Origin: Chaetorhynchus papuensis
Lineage: Eukaryota; Chordata; Aves; Passeriformes; Rhipiduridae
Assembly: GCA_013396525.1 (NCBI GenBank)
Contig: VWYX01000399.1
Span: forward strand, 646,758 to 710,757
Length of the DNA stretch: 64,000 nucleotides
Direction of reading: 5' to 3'
A program made the translations under genes and the position numbers. Each line of letters opens with the position of its first letter. The stretch's first letter is position 1. The notes below the pieces were generated by a model. That model did not search any database, was not told the origin of the DNA, and worked only from the letters and a program-made list of their open reading frames with translations. Shown here piece after piece: positions 26,301-38,300 of this stretch.

Positions 26301-29300
26301 GAGAAGGTAATGCTCACTTCAGGTGAAGGGTCATCTCAGTGCACAGAACTTGTAAGATCTCATTTTACTTTTGTGCAATTTGTTTGCACAGAAGCAAGTT
26401 CAGAATAAATTGATTAAAAGATTTTGTGTAAAATCAGCCTTTCCTTAGGTCATTGTAACAAAGTTAGTTAAGGAGGATTGAGTTGATATAGGACTGTGTG
26501 TGGCTGTCTCTCTTCCTGCAATGCCCCTGCACCAGCATTAATGCAGGGATTGAGATCACAAACTGGTCTGACTGACAAGTATTTACTTCTGTTTGCATGG
26601 TCACATGCCTAGTGTTGCCATGGGGAGCTGGTCAGACATACCAACTGAAACTGGAGGCAAAGCTATTTAGCCTTGGTGACAGTAACCTGGACTGTGTTGA
26701 ATTAATCTGGTTTCTTTATTGTGATCTTAGTTCTTCTTATACTTTGTTACTCTTGTATTTCACAGTAATCATGAGTACCATTCAAACAAAAGCATTTTTT
26801 GTGCCATAGCTCATATTAAACATATTCCTTTAAATTAATTTTCAGAGTAGTGAGTTGAAAATGGAAAACAAGCTTAAGGGAGTTTTGCTGATCTTGGCAG
26901 TATTCTGCTAATAACCGAGAGGCTGTGCATTCAATAGTGATGCATGTAAAATGTTAACTGATTTTTATTTCCATTTTGATTGTTTATTTACTTATTTTTA
27001 TAGATTCGAATGAAAGGTTCTCTTCCTTCGCTGAGTCCATTCCCAGAGACTTTGCTTCATTACTGCAATTTCCACACTGTTCTGTGTGGCTCTACATCTT
27101 CTGGACACCATCAGTTTGATGACATGACCTGTAAAATTTTAGGTCTGTATGCAATAACGTAAAATAATTTAGAGCTGGACAAAAGAACACCAGTGAAAAT
27201 CCACAGGTGGCAAATAAGCTCTTATTAGCTTGAAATAGTATATTGCAATGTGTCAGGAGCACATTTCATTTCTGGCTTTTATGTTAGTTATCAAAACTCT
27301 TACTCTAAAATGTGCAGGTCTGGATTTGGGGCAGGGGGTCATGTTACAGACCTGACAGATGTGAAAGAACATGAATACTAAGTGGGACTAAGGAGCCATA
27401 GCTCCAGAGCAATACTGAAAGATATCAAGCTGTTCTATTTAATTTATTTAAATAGAATCTCCCCATATTGCATGTTTATATTGTAGGTTGGTTCAGAGAG
27501 TTCTGTGCATTATGTTGGATGTTTCATGTTCGTGAAAAATTATCTGACAACTGTAGGCGGTACCAAACTGCAAGGGAAAATATTAACAATATCAAGGTAA
27601 TTATATTACTAATATAATAGAGATACATTTTAATTGTGTGAAGCTATGAGAATAATTCTAAAGGTCTGTTGTATATTTCTGTGAGAACTTTTATTTGCTT
27701 AATAGAATAAAATGAGCGCAGTGTTTGCAATGTGAATCATGTATTTGTTGCTAAGGAGTAGTACTGTGCATGGGAACTCCATCTTCCTGATAAAATTTCT
27801 GTTAGGCTTTTGCTTGATATTTAACTCAGAAGAGCAATAGCTGCCAGGAGAGCAATAGCTTCTACATTCGTTGACCTAAGAATTTACTTTCTGGGTTGGT
27901 TTTTTTTTTCCCCCATTAGGTCAAGATATTTTGGGTATTTCCTGAATAGTGTATATTTAATCCACACAAAATGGGGTGTATGGTGTACTAAATATACATA
28001 TTCAGAAAGAATAATGAAAAAAAACCCCCAACTTAATCATGTTTTCTCTACTTATACCCTCATCAATTGATGTCAGAAGTTCAGGAAGAAAAAGAAAGAA
28101 ACTACTAGCATATTTGTCATGTATTCTGTAACAAGTCCAAAATTTTTCTTCACCAGAAAAACCAGGTTTCAGATAAACAGGATGGCTCTGCTTCAAATGG
28201 TAGAATATTCTGATTTTTTTGTACTTTGTGTGGCAGTGGTAAATGAGATAGAAAATACTGTTCAAAATAAACTGATACATCTTAAAATCCTCTTGCAAAG
28301 CTTAATTATCTAATTCAAAAGAAAGAATTTATGATCACCTGAAGTCAAAATAGAATTATTTACTTCACAGTTTAGGCATATCCTCAAGTTTTACTCAACT
28401 GCAAACAGACTCTTCAGCAGAGTGTTAATGGAATTATTTCCTAAGCTGGTTTAAAAAAGCTCTTCTTTTTTTCTCTTTTTTTTATTTTTAATGTACGTTG
28501 TGATCCATTGCAACCTTAATCTGTCTCCTGCCCTGCCTACTCTGTTTGGCAGATAAATTAGAGATTTTTATTTTCTAGGAAAGAAGCATTACTATTTGTA
28601 ATGTATGAATAATTTTGCTGAAATAAATTGTTCATAGCAATTAATGTTTCTGGTGATTTTTTTAGGATCTGAATAAGAATGGATATGATGACTCCACAGT
28701 TGAGCATTGTCTGAATGTAGTGGAGTGGGCTTGTCGAATGCTTCCTTTCTGCAGGTTCATGAATGTTGAAGAATTAGTTCAAGATGTAATTTTGAGTCTG
28801 CTTGGAGAATTGCCACCAATAAAAAAGGTAAAAGACCTTAAAACTAGAATAAAAGCAGTAGAGATTACCACAAATACTTCTCCTCCTTGGAAAAGCTACT
28901 GGTTAGATTTTCTAGTGGTGTAAGAAGTGTGAAAAGACACCTTACTTGTATGTTAGCTACTGGAAAAGATGCTCTTTTTTTTCTTGTAGGTGGCAGAGAT
29001 TTTTGTAAAAGCTTTTCCTAATCCTGAAGATATAAGAGTTTCACTAAGAGATAAATATCATGGACTTCAAGAGCGACTCAGTCACAGTATTGTTAAAGGT
29101 AATGTTCATCATTCTTCAGGAAATTTTAGACAAACTTCCCTTTTTATCCTACTTTCTTACTAATTTATGAGAATACTTTCTTTCATACCCCATGTAAAAC
29201 AATTATTGTAGTTTTCAGTTAGACAGCTGAGTTTTGTGACAATTTCTGTATTTTCTGTCTGATATGTCTATACCAATCACAGAGTATCATGGTGTTTAAA

Positions 29301-32300
29301 ATGTTGGTGCTTCTTCACTTTATCACAGTTTCTTGTTAAATTTATAAACTAATTTATCATTTTAGTTGAAATCTAGTTCATGTCTAAATTTGAGACACTA
29401 ACTCAAAAATGAAAATTAAGATTCAAAACTTGATTTTCTTTCTTTCAGTAGGCCCTGAAAATGAAGAAATGATGTCTGTTGTTATACAGGCTGCTGAAGA
29501 AGTGAGGAGGAAGGCCTTGAGACGTGTAGTAAAGAACATAGGCCCTACAGAAATCAATATTTGGGAGCCAGTAGAAGAGGGAGCATCAAACGATGAGGAG
29601 CACTGTTACGACAGATTCTCACTAGGCACTACTCTTAGCACGAGCACACTTACTGATCTTGGGAATCCTCAGGTATATAGTGATACAGACACAGCAGACA
29701 CACTTTCCAGTGCTTTGTTTACTGAAGAAACGAGAGTTCAAACACCTTCATTCCCAAGGTATGAAAAAATTGCAGCAGAAAGCTTTTGATTTAAATAAAG
29801 GGGAAAATTAAAGAAAGAAAGTTGTCTCCTGCTGATCAAGTAATCTCCTCACCAAACAGGGCAATTGTCACTTTGGGTGATTTATCAAGTGAAGAATTAC
29901 AAATTTACCAAATCTTAGAACTCCCAATGTTTTATCAGTTAGTATATGACTAATATGTTATTGAAGTGTAAATTATTATCAGCTATGTCCACATTAATTT
30001 ATGTTACTGCCTAGTTTCTGCCTATGGATTTTGAATTTGGTTAATTTGCCACTTTAGCATTGTACTAATGTAAATTTGGGTTTGTTAGTTTGCCTTTTTT
30101 AACACCAGTGGAAGAAAAGGAGCTAATGTTGAATGTAATTCCTCTAAAATGGATTTGGGTATTAATGGTTCTTACGTTTATTGTCTTACAGGGATAATGA
30201 ACTCCAACGACAAAGGGAAATAGGTAGCAAAAATACTGCACACAAGATAAAAGCTCCTAACTGTAAAACAAAACATAAAGTGCATAGAAGAGACATGCTT
30301 AATCAATGTAATTTGCCTGTAGTTGGTGCATGGGAATTTGAACGTGATGATGATGAGTATGTCAGATTTTTAGAACTCTTTTTGAGTTACGTTCTTGAGA
30401 GAGACCTGATAAAGTACAGTGACCTTGGAATTCCATTTCTTACTAGTTTTTCTGGGCTGCTTCGAGAGCACGAATTGAACTCTCTCTTTTTTGATGTTCA
30501 CACAACACTAAAACGTCGACAAAACAAGACTAGAAGTCAAAGTGTGTTTAGAGCAGGGTCTTGCTATACTGTCACCCTGGCATCTTGTGATCCTGAAAAA
30601 GTGTCTGTCTGTAATGAAAACAAAAATGGTTTTGAAAAACCAACAATTGTACAGTCCAGTGTACAGACCACAGAGCCTTCTGTGCATAATCTAACGAAAG
30701 GACTTCAAGGGGGATTATTTGGTTTAAAATACAAGTCAATTTACAGAGCTCAGACTGACAATCAAGAAGTCACTGTCGCACTACCAAGCCAGACCTTTCC
30801 TAAGCATACTTCCTCCACCCTGCAAACTCAGGCAATTTCTAAATACGTTTACAAAACTCTTGATGTAGTTGGTATTGTACCAGCAGAAGAACTGCCTATG
30901 GAATTGACGGGCAAGTTGAGCAATATTGCAAAATTGGTGGAGTGGATGATCAGATGGTCCGATAAAAGACTGCTCTGTGGTTCCAAAAAACAAGATTCTT
31001 TAGAAGAGCCTCTCCCAGTGATACGTGTGAAAACATCATCGGCAGCTGTCCTTTCGTCTTTTTGGTTGTTAGAACAGTTATACGGAGACAGATCTCAAAC
31101 AAAGAACTTTAAATGTAAGGTAAGAAAAAGGATGGGACAACTGTCAATGAAATGTGTGAGTGAGTTATGCCAGTAAAGAAAGTCACATACATGTTTTACC
31201 TCATAGTTCTGTTCTCAGTAAAACCTGGAGTATTGAGTAACAGCCTTTGTTTTAAGAGTTGCTAAGAAAAGAGAAAAATTCCAGAAATACTGAAATTCTG
31301 TCTGTAGAAACATTTGAGTTGGAGATGAAAGATGTCTTTGAAAGTCCAAAATATAGCTCATTTATCCAGATACCACATTTTTTGCACAAATTCCTGTAGG
31401 TTTGGCCACTGTGTCTAGTCTTAGACATCATCCTTGAGGAAACCTACTACTGGAGATATGGCAAAGCAAGGCAAAGAATAAAGAAATAGTTTCTCTCAGA
31501 AGAGCTTAAGTTTATTTGTCTTTGAGGACAGTGCAGATACAGTCTGACTGAGTATTTAAACTGGTTAAAGACTGGTGAAAAATGACTAACACTGTTACAG
31601 AGATTTGGAGTATATGTGTGTATATAAAAGAAGAGATTTGCCAGAAGAACCGGGTGCGTATTGCTTTAATTTATACTTTCAGGACAACTGGATCACTTAG
31701 CTTCTTTAATTAACACTACCTAGAATCAGACAAGACATGAAAGGCTTTGAGGGGAGAGGCTTGTGGGACTTTTTTTGAGAAGGCTTTTCTCCTATTTCAA
31801 AAGACATTTTTTTTCATACTTTTGGTTTGTATTTTCTGGTTTTTGGGCAAGTATTTTATTCACAACTTAAAATTTTCTGCATGCATCTAACCACAAGATT
31901 ATGTGTGTCTGTTTGCCTTTCATACTGTTTTCAGTGGTAATTTGAGAGTTCCATATTATGTTTGATTAAAGCCAAATCTTACTGTATATATTTGTCTCAA
32001 TTATATTGTCATATAGTGTCTTTGACAGTTAACACTCAGTTGGCACTGACAAATCTTTCTTATATTTCCTTTGGATAATTCAGAGCATCATTGCTTCACT
32101 TAATGCAAAAAGGGCAGAAATTCACATTTCACAGGCAACTGTAAATCCAGGATTTCTTGGCTCTATATAATAAAGAAAAGGATATGAATTAAGCATAATC
32201 ATTCTATATGAAAACATTGTGGTTTTTTAAAAGTATCTGGTTTTTTGGGGTTTTTTAAGTAGTGAATTTTGATTACTATTATTTTTATTAATAGCATCCA

Positions 32301-35300
32301 GATAATCAGTATCTGAAAGAAATTGCATCTCTGTCAGAAGCCCAGTCTAGAAAAGATGAAGAAAGTAGTATGGATGAAGGCTCTTCCACAGTGGCCAATT
32401 CTCCTCCTGACGTCCAGAATGTACAAGCCTATGATGATCTTGGTGAAAGTGATTTGGGGTAATTTTTTTTTTTTTTAACCTAAGAGTTCTAGTTGGTCAT
32501 AATTCCTCTGCTGAGCAGCATGAAGTTATCTGCTGTTATTATGTGCTATATACGTGTTTCATTTTGAGTGAAAAGTCAAACTTGTGCATGTTGGTTACAG
32601 CTGCATGAAGCAGATTAAATATTCTCCATCAGCACAGGTACATTAGGTAGAAAATAATGTAGCTGTTGCATATTAAGTGAATTACACATGGTTGTTTATA
32701 AACTTAGTGATGTGGAAATAGAATCTGGATTTTCAATATCATGGGTATCATGGTTTTCTCATAGAATTCAGATAACTTCCCCTCTCCTCACTGCAATTTT
32801 TTATGATTTGAGATGAGTGGTTCACAATGTTAGTTTATTTTCCCCTGGATTTGTAATCTAGCTGTGTTCATATGTGCTTGTCAGAAAAATAGATGGAAAA
32901 AGCAGTAAATATTTTATTTGTTAATATCTTGCACTGTCCTGAAGATAAAGAATCCTTAACCTGAACTCCTCTGTGGCATTTCATCTTCTGTTGAAATAAA
33001 GAAAAAAATAGATCTCTAGTATTAGAAGATACATGTATAGAGGGAGAGTGTTATATAGATCTCTAGTATTCTGAAAATAGTCTCTAGTATTTTGAGAAAT
33101 TGTTTTATGTCTTGGCTGACAATTTTCTATTTTTTTTAATAAAGGAAGTTTCTGTGAGGGAGATTAAGTGTAGCCTTAACCAGATGATTTTGAAGACATA
33201 GCACAGTTCATCTTCCATTTCTAGTAGATTGTGTGTGTTGGTTACATTTTTTTGGAAACAGCCCATCTGAAAGAGTGTACCATTAATGACACTAAAATAT
33301 TACAGCTATCCAAAAAAATATTAAGCTTGGTTTAAGTCATAGTCAGAGAGAAAACTTAAATGAATATTGATTATATCACAAGTGTTTATTTTACAGTTAG
33401 GCACTAGCCTGCAATCTGAAAGGAGCAGCATACTTGAAGTGAGCCAGATACTTACGTTAATTACCTTTTGTAATCCCAATTACCAGAATGTCTACAAAGT
33501 CAAAATATTTTGATAAGAAGGAAATTAATCTTGGAAATAATTCTGTTCCTCATATGGCTGAAGATCTGAAAGAAGTGGGACCGTTTGTTCAGCAGGCATT
33601 AGATGTAACACCAGAACAAGGTTTGTTTTAATGGCATATCCTTTTACTGTGGTCTGACATATAAAGCAGTAGGAGTTTTACATGAATATGATTTTATGTC
33701 CCTCTATTTATTTAATCAAAAAATGTGAATGTTCTCATTGTTGTACTGGAATTATTTTATCCAGTTTGTATTATAACTAAATTATATAAAATTACTTTAT
33801 CAAGACTTTCCAATTACTATTTCACTTACATTACTTTTTTTGCTGTAGAGATAGAACAGCGTGTATTAACATGTTCTGTTCTCTCGTATATGTTCATTCC
33901 AGAAATATTCATGCAACTGTGCAAAACAATATGCAAATTTTAACAGCTGAGTATGCCTAAGTTACTGTATTTGTACCCTTTATATAAGGTGGGGTTTTTT
34001 TACCTCTCTCTTTGACAGCATGTATCAACACTAGTAAGAACACAATTTTGAATTTGCTGGAACAACTCTGAACACTTTATTCCACACTAGTAAAAAAGTG
34101 AATTAATGTGACCTGCTGTCAGAAAATCACATAAAAGTACTATAATTCATGTAGTTTTCTAATTTAGAGTAATTGTATTTATTTTGTAGAGTTCTTTGAG
34201 GAGCCATTTGAAACTCCAAAGAGCTCCAATAGCTCTGTCAAGATCAAACCTGTAGAACATCAAAGAGAAAAGGCAAGTTACCACAGAATCATCAGAGATA
34301 ATAGAAACATTTGGGTTTGGAAGGGACCTGAAAGATCATCTCGTTCCAAACCCCCTGCCATGGGCAGGGACACCTTCCACTAGACCAGATTATCCAGGGC
34401 CCCATCCAGCCTGGTCTTGAACACTTTCATGGGCGGGACATCCACAGCTTCTCTGGGTAACCTATTCCAGTGCCTCACCTCCTCACAGGAAAGAATTTCT
34501 TCCTCAGATCTAATCTAAACACACCCTTTTTCAGTTTGAAGTAATTCCCCCCTCTCCTATTACTATGTGCTCTTGTAAGAGGTTCTTCTCCAGCTTTCCT
34601 GTAGACTCCTTTAGCTACTGAGAGACGGCTCTAAGGTTTCCCTAGAGCTTTCTGTTCATTATGCTGAACAACCCCAACTCTGTCAGCCTTTCCTCATAGG
34701 AGAGGTGCTCCAGGCCCCTGAACACCCTTTGTCCTGGACTTGCTTTAGTAGGTCCGTGTCCTTCTTACACTGGGGGACACAGAGCTGAACACAGTGCTCC
34801 AGTGAGTCTTCTGAGGACAGAATAGAGGGGAGAATTGCCTCCCTCAATCTGCTGGCCACGTTACTTTGGGTGCAGCCCAGGACATGTTTGGCTTGGACAA
34901 TTTCTCAGTATTCTTCACCCTGTCCTTTTTTCCACCCTCTGTAAGCTTCATTTTTGTGTTTGACTTTGTCCGGGAACTCCTTGTTTATCCATGCAAGCCT
35001 CCTGGCATTTTTGCCTAACTTCCTCTTTGTTGGGATGCATCACTCCTGAGGTTGGAGGAGGTGATTCTTGAATATTAACCAGCTTGATTGTGCCTCTCTT
35101 CCCTCCAGGGCACTATCCCATGGGACTCTACGAAGCAGATCCCTGAAGAGGCCAAACTCTGCTCTTCTGAAGTGAAGGTCAGTGAGCTTTCTGTGTGCCC
35201 TCCTCACTGAACTGAGGAACTCACATTCCACCATTTCATAGTTGCTGCAGCTAAGGCTGCCCTTGAGCTTCGCATTCCCCACCAGCTCCTCCTTTTCGGT

Positions 35301-38300
35301 CAGAATGAGGCCCACCATAGCACCTCTCCTCACTGGCTGTTCTGTCACCTGTGGAAGGAAGTTATCATCAATGCCTTACAGAACCTCCCGGATTTCCTGT
35401 GCCCTGCTGTGTTGCCCCTCCAGCAGATACTGGGATGGCTGGAGTTCCCTGTGGGGACCAGGGCTTGTGAACATGAGGCTATCTGCAAATTCCTATCTGC
35501 ATATAGAGGACCTCATCTGCTTCACCTTCCTAGTTGGGCAGCCTTTTATCAGACCCCCACTGTAATGTCACCTGTCCCTGCCCTCCTGGTAAACCTGAGC
35601 CATGAACTCTTAGTCAACTCATCCATCCCCAGGCAGAGCTCCATGCACTCCAGCTGGTCATTGATGTAGATGGTGACACCCACTGCTCGTCTCCCCTGAC
35701 TGTGCTTCCTGAAGATGCTGCATCCATCCATTCCAACACTCCAGTCATCAGAGCCATCACACATGTCTGCAATGCCAGTAAAATCACATCTGGCAGGTGT
35801 ACACATCTCCAACTTTTGTTTATTCCCCATGCCATATGTGTTTGCATGGAGGCCCCCAATGAAGCTCAGTTACTGGCAGGAGTAGCTGTAATTCCTTTGT
35901 GCAGCTCTTCAGGTGCTCTGTTGACATGCAATCCCTCTCCAGGTATCTCTTTCTGACTCTGACATGAAATTGCCCCTCCCCTGGCACCTTTAGTTTAAAA
36001 CCCTCTTCCCCACACGCAAAGACTATGACTGGAGATGCTCTTCCCCTTCTCTGACAGATGAACCCCATCAGCCCTCAGCAGACCAGGTTTCTCAAAGCAA
36101 GTGCTAGGGCTGAAGAAGCCATGCCCCTGGCTGTGGCACCAGTCCTTTAACCATTTATTGATTCACCAGATTCAAACCCTTTCAGACCCTTTCCCTTTGA
36201 CTGGGAGGATTAACTGCACTCCAGAGCCCTCACTGCCACTCCCTTCTCAGCCTGTTCCTGGATGTGTCACTGGCACAGGTGTGAAACAACAGTGGCGTCT
36301 AATAGTGGACTGTCCAGGGCTTGGGTGTCTCTTGGAGCCCCAGGGAAGTAGCACCTCTCCAGAGAGTGTGTCAGGTCATCAAATGGGTGCCTTTCTACCT
36401 CTCAGAAAAGTTGCCTCCTACCCATCACCTTTCCTTAGTTGTGCTGGTTGTTACAAAGGGAGCAGGTCGGGCTGCCCTACTCAGCTCCAGCATTTCTCCT
36501 GATGTCACAGGATCTTACATGGAAGCATCAAATTTTTATGAATACTGTTTTCAAAGTATCCTGACTTCATCAATATATTTGTGAAGTTGAGGACTTAAAG
36601 TGTTTAGGATTGGTGAATCTTCTTCCTTGCTTAATAATAAAAGTAATGATTAAAAGGTAGTAAAATGAGATCTGCTCTGACCACTTTTGAAAACATATGT
36701 ATGCATTTATATATGTGTGTATATTAGATATAATTATATATACATAAAATTACATTAATTTTTTTAAAATTAAACATATCAAGAATTTTATTTTGCTCTG
36801 TCTGAAAACTCAGTCTGGATTTATGAATGAGCCTTCTTTTTTAATGCATCATTTTTGGTCATAGGTACCTTCTCTTTGAAAGTGGCTAAGGGCTATTAGG
36901 CTATGTATTGTGGTCTTCAATTTTGCAGTACATATTACTTCAGTGAATCTATGGCATGTGTAAAATCCTACATTTGTTTCATTTTCTTAGTTTCTAGGTA
37001 GTTTGTGTATAATAGTGTTGTTCCCACATTTTCATCTTTCCTAGGGGGTGTGAGATTAGCAGAATATATATCCAGGGTACTACATGAATACGAATTTGGA
37101 ACTAAAATCTCATAATAATGAGATTGTTTTAAGAAAAAGAAAGATGCTCAGGTGAATAGTTATACCTCTTTGTTGCTGATCTGTAATTGTCTTCTGATGA
37201 GTATGTAATTTTGATTATTTTTAGTTGTATTTTTTCAATTGGATGATTAATTAAAAATATGTTTGCCATAGACTAAAAAACCTGTGCTTTATTGAAGCAG
37301 GAAGGATAGAAAAATTTGAGAGTTAAGATACATCTTTTTATATTCAGCAGGTCACCATTTCAGCTGTAGATAGTCCTGAAGAAGATCAAAACATAGAAGA
37401 AACAAAGGAAAAAAAGGCTGAACAGAATATGTAAGGGACCTGTTGGGTTTTTTTAATTCCTCTTTTAACTTTGCTTAAAAATAGTAGTAGTTGTGTTATT
37501 GATGGTAACCAGTGAAGTCTCAGGGGTTCCTGCTGTTGTTTGTAGCAACAAAATCATAGTTGCAAACAGTTTCAGTCATCTCTTATTTCATGTACAGGTA
37601 TTTTACATATACAACGTGTAGGGTTGATGAGTCATTATTTTAGTAATGATCTAATAAAATAAGCATGGTTTGTGGGAAGGTGTATTTTATGTCTAGGAGA
37701 AAGATAGACAATAACTGGAAAAATGGGAAATCTTATTATGATGACATATAAATAAATGTCCCTATATTACATAAAGTTGAGAAAAACTTTTAAATGGCTG
37801 ACTTTCAGAGAGACTTGAAATCCCCTACTATTTTGAAACTACATGGTTTTGTTTTAACTGAATGTAAGATGCCCCTCGAGAATTTATTTTGGCATTGTTT
37901 TTTTTTCTCTTCTAGAGATGCAGATTATAGTGATATTAACAGTAGTAGTTAAATTGGACTTTCTCTTCCTTTGTCTACTGGAATCAACCTCTTTTTTGCC
38001 TGCTGTTTGAATAGCCAGAACTTTTCCAGTGCTTTTGTTTGAGTCAGTTTCTGATTGCTAGGGGAGACAAAACATGAATGTCAATATTTGCCAGTTCAGA
38101 TTGCAGTGTAATGCAGTAGTTGAAGCAATGCAGATCAGTACAGCTTTGATCAGGTGGTTTTCAGGTATTTCATCTCCTACTAATTAAAATACTTCTTCAG
38201 GAGGTTATGTGTATATTTATACACATGCGTGTATATAAAATGAAAACAGCATAACAAATTATTGTGGGATTTGCAATACTATTTTTTTCTCCCTTTATAG

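Noticed and set aside
35040..36502. Open frames of 80-130 codons in intron 29
   Set aside because: They are CR1 remnants, not exons; exon 29 joins exon 30 in frame without them.
37917..37955. Constitutive exon between exons 30 and 31
   Set aside because: It ends in TAA and has no phase-compatible donor; exons 30 and 31 join directly as N-I-V-T. Kept only as a poison-exon candidate.
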